NCBI GenBank assembly: GCA_028112705.1
Contig: JAOGYN010000011.1
Coordinates: 1-64,000 of the forward strand
DNA: 64,000 nucleotides
Reading direction: 5' to 3'
Source of the DNA: GCA-002712045 sp028112705
GTDB lineage: Bacteria > Pseudomonadota > Alphaproteobacteria > Rhodobacterales > Rhodobacteraceae
The notes under the pieces are model-generated. The model ran no database searches, had not been told where the DNA came from, and saw only the letters and a program-made list of their open reading frames with translations. Positions 53,800-62,865 of this stretch are shown one piece after another. Made by a program: the position numbers and the translations under genes. The stretch's first letter is position 1. Each line of letters starts with the position of its first letter.

Positions 53800-54262
53800 T
53801 TTCCAACAGCTGTGCAGGTGAAGTGATTAATTTTAAAGCTAACCCAAATTCCTCTCCTAGGTCATATATAGTTCCCAATAGCGTTGAATTTATCAATAGA
53901 CATGCAAAAATCATCGCATCCTTTTTTTGTTTCTTAGCTGCTAAGCGAATAAAATTTGCAAAACAGGCTTCATGAGCTCCAACACAGTCACATAATACGT
54001 CATGGTAAATCAGAGGCCTTCTGGCGTTTTCCGTTAATAATTGGCAAATTTTATCAAGACAATCTGTTGTGGCATAACCTTGTTTTAATCCAAGCTGCAT
54101 TACTAACTCATTTACCACCTTTTGTTTTGATTTTGTACCGGAGCACCAAAGTCGAAGAAATGATATTGCATAAGACTCAACGGGGCTCATCTCTTCGATA
54201 AATGAGACAGGTGCTCCTCCTCGTGGAGGAGGCATTATTGGATTTTCATGACAGTTATGCAT
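53792..54262 (-). CDS. Conserved protein of unknown function, paralogue of 52595-53092
   Basis: 156 residues from the ATG at 54262. This start is chosen because the paralogue aligns from its own Met with the same 22-residue lead-in; the longer TTG frame to 54307 has no ribosome-binding site. Motifs: PVSFIEEMSPVESYAISFLR, LWCSG, and CDCVGAHEACFANFIRLAA. HNCHENP at the N-terminus adds another Cys/His cluster. An iron-box-like site lies 90 bases upstream, so it is probably iron-regulated. Confidence 0.78.
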   Translation of the reverse strand: MHNCHENPIMPPPRGGAPVSFIEEMSPVESYAISFLRLWCSGTKSKQKVVNELVMQLGLKQGYATTDCLDKICQLLTENARRPLIYHDVLCDCVGAHEACFANFIRLAAKKQKKDAMIFACLLINSTLLGTIYDLGEEFGLALKLITSPAQLLENA

Positions 54263-54351
54263 GGGATATCTTTCGTTTTCTTTTAGATTTCCCTTTCCTT
54301 TACCCAATTCTGCAACATGATTTGGATTTTAGTAGAGCTTTTATTTCTATA

Positions 54352-54369
54352 CCTGACTAAAATACTAGG
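54352..54369. promoter_or_regulatory. Second iron-box-like operator
   Basis: CCTGACTAAAATACTAGG, differing from the hemP box at 3 places. It has the same context: TTGACA (minus strand) upstream and TATA downstream. The right arm is imperfect (TAGG for TCAGG). It lies 90 bases upstream of the paralogue gene start at 54262. Confidence 0.65.
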
Positions 54370-54486
54370 TTTTGTCAATATTAAAAAAAAAATTGCTACA
54401 AAATCTAATCATATATCAGTTTGATTGCATCTATTTTCCAATTTGACTAATAGATAATATTCTCAATTAATAATTTAATTATTAAT

Positions 54487-55620
54487 TTAAAACAAAGCCT
54501 TAACTAAGGATTGGATATCTGCTTCATTATTGAAATGTGCTATAGATATCCTAAGGCGGCTATTTCGAATTCCGCATACTATATTTGTTTTTTTTAATTT
54601 TTCCAGAGTCTGAGTTATTTCCACTGATTGGCATGTAAGACTGATAATATGAGAACTGGCAGATTTATCTTTGATGGATCTATATGGTTGCCATTTTGAT
54701 TCCCTGATACCATCACTTAATAATGTGGCTAATTTTTGTGCATGGTTATTTATTGATGTGATGTTTAGATTAATTATTTCTTTAATTGCAGTTTCGAGAC
54801 CTTTAATTGAAATATAGGACATTGTGGATTGTGTGAACTTCCGAGCATCTTCAGCATACAAAAGTTTTTTAGGTTGCATATCAAAGGGGTTTGATGCCCC
54901 CATCCATCCTGCCATGACAGGGTCTTCCTTCAAAACTTCACTGGAAATAGCAGCTAATCCTACTCCACCATGACCCCCAAGCCATTTATAACCGCTACAT
55001 ACTAGTACATCAGCGCCGTAACTATCTGTATCAATAGGCATTGCTCCTGCTGCTTGTGTTACATCTAAAATTAGCTTTGCTCCAACATTTTTAGTAGCTT
55101 TTCTTAATTCATATGGGTTGATTTGTGTTCCTGTAGAGAATTGTACCAAGCTAATTGCTACTACTGCAGTTTCACTATCAATATTTTTAATAATAGTATC
55201 TGTTAAGCTTTCGTTTGGAATTTCATCAATGAAAATTATTTTACAATTGTAACGTTTGCTATATGCGATCCATGGTCGAGTGATCGCTGGGAAATCTGAT
55301 GATACAACCAAAATTTTACTAGTTTCTTTAGGTTTCAACATAAGGGGTAACTGACTGAGGATTTCGCTAGAACTACTGATAATCGCAATTTTTTTGTCAG
55401 TTGTATTGAGTAATTTTGCTGCATATTCTCTTAATGGATTGAGAAACTCTACTTCCTCCTGGTCGGACATTTTAAGATTACCAAAGCGTGCTACATCATG
55501 GAGAAAGGCAGTCATTGCTTCAACTGCCGGTTCACCAATTAAACCCAGAGAGGCCTGATTAAGATAATTATAACTAGATAGGCAGGGGTAATGCGCTCTG
55601 TTTGAGAGAGAATTTAACAT
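54487..55620 (-). CDS. Class V aminotransferase-fold PLP enzyme
   Basis: 377 residues. Lys212 in VLVCSGYKWLGGHGGVGLAA is the PLP lysine; KLILDVTQAAGAM has the pyridine-binding Asp; SYNYLNQASLGLIGEPAVEA is the N-terminal motif. Overlaps the dehydratase upstream by 7 bases (ATGTTAA), so the two act together. Possibly cleaves or epimerises a hydroxy-amino acid supplied to or from the dehydratase. Confidence 0.82.
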   Translation of the reverse strand: MLNSLSNRAHYPCLSSYNYLNQASLGLIGEPAVEAMTAFLHDVARFGNLKMSDQEEVEFLNPLREYAAKLLNTTDKKIAIISSSSEILSQLPLMLKPKETSKILVVSSDFPAITRPWIAYSKRYNCKIIFIDEIPNESLTDTIIKNIDSETAVVAISLVQFSTGTQINPYELRKATKNVGAKLILDVTQAAGAMPIDTDSYGADVLVCSGYKWLGGHGGVGLAAISSEVLKEDPVMAGWMGASNPFDMQPKKLLYAEDARKFTQSTMSYISIKGLETAIKEIINLNITSINNHAQKLATLLSDGIRESKWQPYRSIKDKSASSHIISLTCQSVEITQTLEKLKKTNIVCGIRNSRLRISIAHFNNEADIQSLVKALF

Positions 55621-56630
55621 TCTGTTTTCTCTATTAATTTATGGATGTTAGTTGCTCCTCTGGAAAGGAAAGAAGCGTAACTTTCTGAGTCGATATTAGC
55701 ACCACAAACAATTAGCCCTACCCGTTTATTTTTTAACCTTGATCTAAGTGGTGAAATCATTCCAGCCATTGCGGCACCTGCCGCTGGTTCTACAGCTAAT
55801 TTGGCTTCTTCTTGAAACAGTGTCATTCCCGCACAAATAAGATCGTCGCTAACTGTCACAATTTCATCTACATATTTTTGACATAGCGCTAAACCAAAGG
55901 GTAGGGACATCGGTGGTGATAAACTATCAGCAATAGTTTCGACCTTTGTTAGGGTAATGGGTTCACCTTTTAAGATACTCTGTGACATTGAGTTTGCTCC
56001 AACAGGTTCAACCCCATAAACTTTGCAATTTGGGTTTATCTCCTTTACTGCAGCCGCCACACCACTAATTAGTCCTCCTCCACCAACGGAGACAATAACT
56101 GCATCTAAATTTAAAATGTCTTCCATTAACTCCAAGCCAACACCAGAGGCTCCTAATGACGTATGCATTCCCTCAAAGGGATGAATAAAGGTGCGTTTTT
56201 CATCTTTTACTAAGCGTTCGGCCTCTGCAAACAAAGGAGCCCCAGCTTCTTTTAAAGTTATTTTTGCACCTTGTGCTTTAGCTGCCTTAATTCGAAATGG
56301 ATTCGCGCTAGATTGCATAACCACATGAGCAGACATACCTAATTGTTTAGCTGCCCAAGCTGATGCTATTGCATGATTGCCTGCACTTGCAGCTGTTATC
56401 CCAAATTTTTTTTCATTTATTGGAATTTGACGAGCAACTGATAGAGCCCCACGGGCTTTAAAGGTTCCTGTGTGTTGTAAGCATTCTAATTTTAAAAAAA
56501 CTTCGCTATTTCCTAGAAGTTCCGAAATCAACTGCGAGTTTAGCTTGGTTGTAGGCGTACGAATAATATATTTTGATAATTCTTTAGCCTTTTCTCTAAT
56601 CGATTGTAGATTTATTCCATCAGTTTTCAT
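55614..56630 (-). CDS. Threonine/serine dehydratase-type PLP enzyme (1)
   Basis: 338 residues of fold type II. LKLECLQHTGTFKARGALSV holds the PLP Lys ('SFKxRGA' type, here TFKARGA), GITAASAGNHAIASAWAAKQ binds the substrate, and VIVSVGGGGLISGVAAAVKE binds the phosphate. There is no C-terminal ACT domain, so it is a catabolic-type dehydratase. Coupled to the class V PLP gene. Confidence 0.88.
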   Translation of the reverse strand: MKTDGINLQSIREKAKELSKYIIRTPTTKLNSQLISELLGNSEVFLKLECLQHTGTFKARGALSVARQIPINEKKFGITAASAGNHAIASAWAAKQLGMSAHVVMQSSANPFRIKAAKAQGAKITLKEAGAPLFAEAERLVKDEKRTFIHPFEGMHTSLGASGVGLELMEDILNLDAVIVSVGGGGLISGVAAAVKEINPNCKVYGVEPVGANSMSQSILKGEPITLTKVETIADSLSPPMSLPFGLALCQKYVDEIVTVSDDLICAGMTLFQEEAKLAVEPAAGAAMAGMISPLRSRLKNKRVGLIVCGANIDSESYASFLSRGATNIHKLIEKTEC

Positions 56631-56765
56631 AAGCTTCCCAAGACAATTTGTAATTTAAAATATATATTTTGAAGTATAAGTAGTGTTTGTTCGTAACAAA
56701 AAGTCAACTAATTAACTGACTACTTTTAAACAATCTGAGGTTATGCTGTAACCCTGATTTTTTAT

Positions 56766-57686
56766 TTAATTAAATGGATTTGAAGGTGGATTTCCTCCAC
56801 AAATCAAAACAGCTACCTTTTCGTTTTCTTTTGGTATGTACGCGCCTGAGGTTAACGCTGCCAATGCTGTTGCAGCTGCAGGTTCCACAAATTGTCTCAA
56901 TTTATCCCAAAGTAAAATTTGAGCTAGTGCAATATCTTCATCTTTAATGGTCAAGGCCAAAATATCTTGTTCTTTGGCTAACTGGAAGCAAATATTACCA
57001 GCTTTTCTTGCGCCTAAAGCGTTAGACGCTATTCCAGAAACATCTACGTCAATTGGTTTGCCTGCTTTTAGGGCGGATGATAGCGCACTTGATTTTATTG
57101 GTTCAACAGCAATAACTTTGCGCCGTCCTTGCAACCAAGCCATCGATCCAGCAATTAAACCACCACCACCTACAGCAATTAAAATTGTATCAGCTTCTAA
57201 CCCTTGCTGTTCCCACTCATGCATAAGTGTCCCTTGCCCACATGTGGTTTCCACTGAGTCAAAAGCGTGAACTTGCATCGCACCAGTTTCTTGTTCAAAT
57301 TTTTCAGCAGCAATTAAGGCATTTGCATAAGCTCCTTCTACAATTGTCAATTCTGCTCCAGTATTTTTAATTAAATCAATTTTTGTCTTACCAGCTATCT
57401 TTGGTACAAAAATATGAGCTGGATACCCAAGTGTTGTTGCTGCAAAGGCTACCGCGGCGCCATGGTTGCCACCTGATGCAGCTACAACGCCTGTTTTAGG
57501 AACCTGGGCTGAAAGTAACGAATTAAATGCTCCTCTTGGTTTGAAACTACCAGTATGTTGCAGATGTTCAAATTTGAGTTCAATATTATACTCTGGATAA
57601 ATAGATTTTGTTGAGAAAATTGGAGTTTTAACGATAAATGGTTCAATTCTCTTTGCTGCATCAGCTATCAGATTCTGCCAATCCAT
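56766..57686 (-). CDS. Threonine/serine dehydratase-type PLP enzyme (2)
   Basis: 306 residues. LKFEHLQHTGSFKPRGAFNS has the PLP Lys, VVAASGGNHGAAVAFAATTL the substrate loop and ILIAVGGGGLIAGSMAWLQG the phosphate loop. It shares the architecture of the neighbour at 55614 but differs through most of its length, so they are related but not a recent duplication. Probably releases ammonia from a hydroxy-amino acid. Confidence 0.88.
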   Translation of the reverse strand: MDWQNLIADAAKRIEPFIVKTPIFSTKSIYPEYNIELKFEHLQHTGSFKPRGAFNSLLSAQVPKTGVVAASGGNHGAAVAFAATTLGYPAHIFVPKIAGKTKIDLIKNTGAELTIVEGAYANALIAAEKFEQETGAMQVHAFDSVETTCGQGTLMHEWEQQGLEADTILIAVGGGGLIAGSMAWLQGRRKVIAVEPIKSSALSSALKAGKPIDVDVSGIASNALGARKAGNICFQLAKEQDILALTIKDEDIALAQILLWDKLRQFVEPAAATALAALTSGAYIPKENEKVAVLICGGNPPSNPFN

Positions 57687-57755
57687 TGCTTAAGTTCCTT
57701 TTGTAAAAAGATTATTAGTTGAAGTATGCAAAACTACAAATAGTGAGTGCCTTAA

Positions 57756-58160
57756 CTATTCAATATTTATAGCATTCTTTAGGTTAGTGAACCATTTGGT
57801 ATGATCATCATAACATACCAGAGTTGGTTGTATCTCTGGAATCTCCATAGTGCTACCATAGGGAATTAATACTTTTTTATTTGAGTTACCATATACTTTT
57901 GGGACACGTGATCCACAATTCTTGCACGAAGAGGTTATAAAGTTACTTGGTTTGGGCATTCTGAATTCTAATCGATTATCTTCACCAGATAGCCAATTGA
58001 ATTGTTCAAATTTAACAAATAAATTTGTTGCAAACGCACTGCCGGTTAACTTTCGACATAACGAGCATTGGCAAATGCCAAAAAAATCAAAAGGTCCCTG
58101 CATGTTCCAAGAAATTTTTGTACACAAGCATTCGCCAACGAGTACTTTATAATTTGGCAT
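57756..58160 (-). CDS. GFA/CENP-V family zinc-binding protein
   Basis: 134 residues from the ATG at 58160 (AAAGGA seven bases upstream), preferred to the start at 58187. GECLCTKISW, CQCSLCRKLTGSAFATNLFV and SSCKNCGSRVPKV supply the zinc cysteines of the Gfa-like fold. Family members include glutathione-dependent formaldehyde-activating enzyme, but most are uncharacterised. Function not assigned. Confidence 0.87.
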   Translation of the reverse strand: MPNYKVLVGECLCTKISWNMQGPFDFFGICQCSLCRKLTGSAFATNLFVKFEQFNWLSGEDNRLEFRMPKPSNFITSSCKNCGSRVPKVYGNSNKKVLIPYGSTMEIPEIQPTLVCYDDHTKWFTNLKNAINIE

Positions 58161-58517
58161 TCTATTATCCTTTTGAAAAACTGACATTCTTGTTAACTAT
58201 TATTCACAAATTAAGTAAGATCTTAAAGCTGTTTTAAGAAATATATCTAAACGTATAGATTTCTATAGTCCTTTTTAAGATGCTTAATTGTCCATATTGT
58301 GAGTTTTATGCAACATTTTCTTAATATTAGTAAAAAAAATTGACCTTCAGAAGTAGTGATTCGCTGGACATGAGTAATTATTCTGTTAATAGGGATTCGT
58401 GAAGTATTCTTTCACCGAATTTTCCGAAGGCTGATGTGGTTTGACGGTTTTTCAATTTAAGATCTCACTGCACCAAGTTACCGCATGTTGTGGGTAACAA
58501 CAAATAGGAGAAAACAG
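58161..58517. other. Gene-free interval with the cold-shock gene leader
   Basis: No ORF is supported. The right part is probably the long 5' leader of the cold-shock gene; it holds a TTGACGG and, at 58478-58499, a hairpin GTTACC...GGTAAC just before the ribosome-binding site. Cold-shock mRNAs commonly carry structured leaders. Confidence 0.5.
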
Positions 58518-58724
58518 ATGGCTAATGGCACTGTAAAATGGTTCAACTCAGCAAAAGGCTACGGCTTTATAGCACCAGACGATGGCGGAAGTGATGTGTT
58601 TGTTCACATCAGCGCTGTTGAAGCTGCTGGATTGCGAAGCTTGAATGATGATCAAAAAGTTTCATATGAACTTGAAGATGGTCGCGACGGAAAGAAATCT
58701 GCTGGTAACTTAGCAGTTCTTTAA
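58518..58724 (+). CDS. cspA: CspA-family cold-shock protein
   Basis: 68 residues from the ATG at 58518 with AGGAG nine bases before. NGTVKWFNSAKGYGFIAPDD contains RNP1 and DVFVHISAVEAAGL contains RNP2; the ending KKSAGNLAVL is the alphaproteobacterial form. It binds single-stranded RNA and melts structure at low temperature. A strong terminator follows. Confidence 0.96.
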   Translation: MANGTVKWFNSAKGYGFIAPDDGGSDVFVHISAVEAAGLRSLNDDQKVSYELEDGRDGKKSAGNLAVL

Positions 58725-58748
58725 TTAATTTTAGAAAATTATTGATTA

Positions 58749-58775
58749 GGCTCGACTTTTGTCGAGCCTTTTTTT
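58749..58775 (+). terminator. Intrinsic terminator of the cold-shock gene
   Basis: GGCTCGAC TTTT GTCGAGCC followed by seven T; 8-bp perfect stem, 25 bases after the stop codon. Confidence 0.95.
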
Positions 58776-58885
58776 ATTTAAATTAATATTTTAGAAATAT
58801 TTGAATTATTATCCACTTGAACTTCCAAGTTAATTTTTCCTAACTTTACTTATTAGTTTTAACTCACTTTTGGGGAGTAAGTAAT

Positions 58886-59506
58886 ATGGATAGTGAATCA
58901 CAGAATAATGCAATCGCCTGGGTTGAGGTAATTGATCAGGCAAACGCTTCAGGCTCATTAAATAAAGCATATGATGCTGTAAAAGGTACAGATGGTATTG
59001 TGGAAAATCTTTACTTAGCAATGTCACAAACACCTGATGTTATTAAGCCTGCAGATGATCATTACTTGGCTATTCTACATAATCCAAACTCACCATTAGA
59101 TCCTTGGTTTGCCGAATTAATATCTACCTATGTGGCCATTCTGTGTGGCTCAAATTATGCTTATTTGAATCATGGTGAAAATTTTGAATTCTATTTTAAA
59201 AATAGGGATAGATCTAAAATTATACTTAATTCCCTACATGACGAAACTTGGATGAATGTGTTGCTTTATGAGGGGAATAATTTAGTTGAGGCTTTAAAGT
59301 TTAGTCAAAAATTGACTTTAGAACCAGATAAAATGAATGAAGATGACATTAAAAGTCTAAGGGAAGTTGGTTTTACTGATCAAGAAATCTCTTATATTGT
59401 GCAGATAGTGTCTTCATTTGCGTATTGGTGTAGGATGATTAATGCTTTGGGTACAAAAATTGGAAAAACTATTGGATTTGCCAATACTAAAGAATTGGAG
59501 AAGTAA
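58886..59506 (+). CDS. AhpD-like/carboxymuconolactone decarboxylase-fold protein
   Basis: 206 residues. It resembles the peroxidase-related AhpD-like group: IVENLYLAMSQTPDVIKPAD, the expected catalytic segment AILCGSNYAYLNHGENF, and the downstream helical repeat. Where family members have CxxCxxxH, here the sequence reads SNYAYLNH with a lone Cys four residues earlier, so disulfide-based peroxidase chemistry is unlikely. GGGAG precedes the ATG. Confidence 0.72.
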   Translation: MDSESQNNAIAWVEVIDQANASGSLNKAYDAVKGTDGIVENLYLAMSQTPDVIKPADDHYLAILHNPNSPLDPWFAELISTYVAILCGSNYAYLNHGENFEFYFKNRDRSKIILNSLHDETWMNVLLYEGNNLVEALKFSQKLTLEPDKMNEDDIKSLREVGFTDQEISYIVQIVSSFAYWCRMINALGTKIGKTIGFANTKELEK

Positions 59507-59532
59507 AACACACTAATTAATATTGTGTTTTA
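59504..59532. terminator. Bidirectional terminator between convergent genes
   Basis: TAAAACACA (59504-59512) pairs with TGTGTTTTA (59524-59532). The stem overlaps the stop codon of the AhpD-like gene and ends close to the GST stop, with A- and T-rich arms on both strands. Confidence 0.65.
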
Positions 59533-60139
59533 TTAAGATTGAGCGAACTGTGTTCCGATCAGTAATAGTTTGCATATGGCGGTTTAAATTTTTGTATTGG
59601 TTAATTCCATTTGGAAAAATCTCTGTCCAAATTGTTTGCATTGCTAACAAAAAATCTAATATTGTTAATTCATCACCAAAGAAAAATGGACCTTCTTGAA
59701 GCGCTTCATCTAAAATTTTAAAAACTTGGCTTAATCTGATTAACGAGGCTTTCTGTAGTTCAGCAGCAGTTTCTTTATTTTTAGTATAAAATTCTGGATG
59801 AAATTGAATCATAACATCTGGCTGTAGGGTTGTGCCTAAGTAGTAAAACCACTGCAAAAACACACCTCTTCTTGGATCTTCTGGCTTAATAATTAAATTA
59901 AATTTTGGAAATTTTTCACCCAGATACATAGCTATTGCACCGGTTTCAAAAACACCACCATCTGGTGTCATTAAAGCAGGTGATCTACAATGTGGGCTTA
60001 TTGAGCGAAAGGTGGGATCTGGTTTATCAGTAAATATCTCTATCCATTTAACATCATAGTTTGCTTTAACTTCCTCCAATATTGCGTGCACTGACATTGC
60101 GTAAGTATTTGGTGCAGCATAAAGAGTATATTCACTCAT
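59513..60139 (-). CDS. Glutathione S-transferase family protein
   Basis: 208 residues from the ATG at 60139. The N-terminal thioredoxin-like domain reads LYAAPNTYAMSVHAILEEVK and CRSPALMTPDGGVFETGAIA ('P..L...dG.vi.ES.AI' type). The C-terminal helical domain includes FFFGDELTILDFLLAMQ, the GST N-capping box and hydrophobic staple. Active-site Ser in the PNTYAMS segment is plausible. Substrate unknown. Confidence 0.88.
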   Translation of the reverse strand: MSEYTLYAAPNTYAMSVHAILEEVKANYDVKWIEIFTDKPDPTFRSISPHCRSPALMTPDGGVFETGAIAMYLGEKFPKFNLIIKPEDPRRGVFLQWFYYLGTTLQPDVMIQFHPEFYTKNKETAAELQKASLIRLSQVFKILDEALQEGPFFFGDELTILDFLLAMQTIWTEIFPNGINQYKNLNRHMQTITDRNTVRSILIKHNIN

Positions 60140-60180
60140 CAAATTAATCCAATTGTTTAAGAGCTTTATAAAATATAAAA

Positions 60181-60205
60181 GGCCAGACTTTTGTCTGGCC
60201 TTTTT
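60181..60205 (-). terminator. Intrinsic terminator of the ABC binding-protein gene
   Basis: GGCCAGAC TTTT GTCTGGCC with T-runs on both sides: minus-strand transcripts of the binding-protein gene meet it 19 bases after their stop, followed by TTTTATATTTT. It would also work on the plus strand. Confidence 0.9.
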
Positions 60206-60223
60206 AGTGGATAATTTTGCTTT

Positions 60224-61819
60224 TTAACTATCAATCCAAGCTGTTCGTGGTCCCTGATAGAAGCCCAGTGGTCCAGAACCATGTGGTGCTATTCCTTGTA
60301 CTTCGTTGCTTGCCGCATCTACGTAGTTTCGGAAGCCAAGAGTACCATGGCCGCCGTGATTATGAAGCATTTCTTGCATTTCAAAGTATTTGGCCTTCCG
60401 AGACTCAAAATCAGTATCTGATCTTGCAGATACCATAAGCTGATCAAACTTATCATTTTTATACATTGTCTCATTCCAACCACTCTCAGATGCAAAGGCA
60501 ATGGCAAAAATCAAATCGGGTACTGGTCGAGCATCCCAGCCAGAAACAATGATTGGTTTTTGGATCCAAACTGCAGACCAGTAGCTGTCTGCTGGTGGAT
60601 TGATAACATTCAGATTAATGTTTGCTTTCTTGGCGCTCTGTTGCAAATGTTGAGCACATGCAAGTCCACCAGAACCTGCAACGTCAGATCCATAGAAATC
60701 GATCGGAGTATTTTCCAAACCAGCTTTCTTAATATGGAAATTTGCCTTATCAGGATCATAAGTTCTTTGAGGAATATCTGTGTTATAAAATGGGGAATTA
60801 GGAGCTATTGGAGTATCATTTCCAACTGAACCAAATCCTTTTAACACATTATCAACTAACCCTTCTCTATCCATTGCATGCTTGATTGCTAACCTGAAAT
60901 CATTATTATTAGTAGGTTCTCTATCCACCATCATCGCAAGATTTAAGAAGGCTCCACTAGGCGCATCAATCACATAAGAGTTACCGCTGTTATTAATTAA
61001 GCGCGCCGCTTTTTGGTCGAGTTGTAATATACAGTTTATATCGCCAGCCAACAGAGCGTTGATTTTTGCAGTTGGATCAGGTATTCCCACGAATTCTACT
61101 TCGTCTACATAAGGTCCATCATTTCCCCAGTAATTATCATTACGTTCAAATACATAACGACTTCCAGGTGTGAATTCGACAACCTTAAATGGACCAGTTC
61201 CCGCTGGCTTAGTAAAGTCTTCTCGCCCATTTTGAGTAATTTGAACTCGTGTGTCACTTAAAACAATTGGGAAGTCGGCATTAGGAGCAGATAAGTTAAA
61301 TCGAAGTTGATGATCACTTAATCTATCCATACTTGCTATTGTGCTCATATAGGCTTTTGCTGGTGACTCAGTGCCTTCTCTAAAGTGACGGGTTACAGAA
61401 TACATAACGTCATCTGCAGTAAATTTAGTGCCATCATGCCACTCTACATCAGTACGTAAGTTAAAAACCCAAGATGATGCATCAGCATTTGGCTCCCAAG
61501 ATGTAGCTAAGAAAGGTGCTGCATTTAGGTCTGGGCCTCTATTGACTAGCCAGTCGTGAACACAATTCCCCATTAAAATGTTACCAGTTCCCCAGTAATG
61601 CGTTGGATCTAAACTATCCTGTGCGGCGGCTTGCTCCATACCTATTACTAGTCTGCCACCTCTTTTTGGTGTCGCAGCATAAGCCCTTTTGCTAAGCAGG
61701 CCATTGATTACGGTACTTGATGCTCCTGCTGCTGCAAGTGTCCCCATAAATTTCCGTCTTGAAATATTATTTTTCAAAAACTGCTGGAAATGGTATTCGT
61801 TAAATTTTTTATCCGACAT
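60224..61819 (-). CDS. ABC transporter substrate-binding protein (SBP_bac_5 family)
   Basis: 531 residues. ISRRKFMGTLAAAG is a Tat signal with the twin arginine; mature start after KRAYAA. TDVEWHDGTKFTADDVMYSV and TGPFKVVEFTPGSRYVFERN are family 5 hallmarks. GGAG precedes the ATG. It diverges from gntR, with a palindromic operator 83 bases upstream, and most likely serves the permeases beginning at 62916. Ligand unknown (peptide or modified amino acid). Confidence 0.92.
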   Translation of the reverse strand: MSDKKFNEYHFQQFLKNNISRRKFMGTLAAAGASSTVINGLLSKRAYAATPKRGGRLVIGMEQAAAQDSLDPTHYWGTGNILMGNCVHDWLVNRGPDLNAAPFLATSWEPNADASSWVFNLRTDVEWHDGTKFTADDVMYSVTRHFREGTESPAKAYMSTIASMDRLSDHQLRFNLSAPNADFPIVLSDTRVQITQNGREDFTKPAGTGPFKVVEFTPGSRYVFERNDNYWGNDGPYVDEVEFVGIPDPTAKINALLAGDINCILQLDQKAARLINNSGNSYVIDAPSGAFLNLAMMVDREPTNNNDFRLAIKHAMDREGLVDNVLKGFGSVGNDTPIAPNSPFYNTDIPQRTYDPDKANFHIKKAGLENTPIDFYGSDVAGSGGLACAQHLQQSAKKANINLNVINPPADSYWSAVWIQKPIIVSGWDARPVPDLIFAIAFASESGWNETMYKNDKFDQLMVSARSDTDFESRKAKYFEMQEMLHNHGGHGTLGFRNYVDAASNEVQGIAPHGSGPLGFYQGPRTAWIDS

Positions 61820-62127
61820 TCCAAATTCTCCCCTGTTGTTGTGATAATAACTAAACTGTTAATAGCACACTTTTTATAATATGCTCATATTTTAATATAT
61901 AACTGTGATCACAGTAATTATAAAAAAGCAAGAAGGTAATGATAATTTATTCTAACAACTTAATACTTATTTGTATTAAGTTTTTTATTATTTTTAAATA
62001 TAATGTACTATAAATTTGGAACTGAGAAATAATTACTAATATAAGCTAATAGAATTTTCTTTTTGAATTTTTTGAAAAATAGTCTATAAAAAAATTGAAT
62101 GAATTAATTTTAAAATAAGGCCGGTTA
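61820..62127. other. Divergent promoter region between binding protein and gntR
   Basis: 308 bases, very AT-rich, no ORF supported. Contains the operator at 61902-61915. The remaining part, 61940-62110, is A/T-dominated, with no further motif that I can identify. Confidence 0.6.
61902..61915. promoter_or_regulatory. Palindromic operator 1 (GntR-type)
   Basis: ACTGTGATCACAGT, a perfect 14-bp palindrome. Its core CTGTGATCACAG is repeated exactly at 62866-62877 on the other side of gntR. The spacing lacks the 6-base gap of CRP sites, so a GntR/FCD dimer is the better candidate. Confidence 0.8.
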
Positions 62128-62787
62128 ATGGCAGCTGAAAATACGCAGTTTACGTCCAGGACCCTTAATTTAAGTTCAAAGGTATACGCTGATCTTAGAT
62201 TAAAGTTAATCCTTGGTAATTTGAAACCTGGTCAAACTTTATCAATTCGGACATTAGCAGAAGCCTACGATCATGGTTCGATGCCTGTTAGGGAAGCTTT
62301 GAGACAATTATCATCTGAGGGTGCGTTGGTAGGTGAAGCTAAGAAAGCTTATCGGGTACCCGATCTCTCAGCTAATGAAGCAACAAAATTATTTTATGTA
62401 CGAGCTGCGTTGGAGGGTGCTAGTGCTGAAATAGCCGCAAAAACAGTTCGGCCAAAAGATATTAAACATTTACGTCAGTTATCAACTAAAATGGATGAGG
62501 CGTGGGAAGTAAACAATGCAGGGAGTTTTTTAGAAAATAACTTTTTGTTTCATTCGTACATTTACGCTATGGCAAAAAACTCTGTTTTAGAAAAAATGGC
62601 TGAAAATCTTTACATTCGAACGGGTCCTTGGTTAGCGAAAGGGATCCAACACCGTCTTTGCAGACCTAATGCGTGGGAAGCAAGTCATGATGGAATAATA
62701 GATGCGCTTGCCTTAGGAGATTCTGCTGAGGCAAGACGTCTGATCGAAGCAGATTCTGGTTGGGGTAAACAGTTATACGAAGGTTAA
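62128..62787 (+). CDS. GntR-family regulator, FCD/FadR subgroup
   Basis: 219 residues. The N-terminal winged helix is KPGQTLSIRTLAEAYDHGSM, then PVREALRQLSSEGAL, the GntR signature. The all-helical FCD domain follows, with LFYVRAALEGASAEIAAKTV and the metal-binding His residues around LFHSYIYAMAKN and ASHDGIIDALALGD. Probably represses the flanking importer genes via the two identical palindromes and senses the imported ligand or a product. Confidence 0.93.
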   Translation: MAAENTQFTSRTLNLSSKVYADLRLKLILGNLKPGQTLSIRTLAEAYDHGSMPVREALRQLSSEGALVGEAKKAYRVPDLSANEATKLFYVRAALEGASAEIAAKTVRPKDIKHLRQLSTKMDEAWEVNNAGSFLENNFLFHSYIYAMAKNSVLEKMAENLYIRTGPWLAKGIQHRLCRPNAWEASHDGIIDALALGDSAEARRLIEADSGWGKQLYEG

Positions 62788-62865
62788 AATCAATCGCTAC
62801 ACTTTAGAATAAAATTGGAATTACTAAAGTATTTTACAGGTTTTATCCTTGATTAATTCGTCTTG

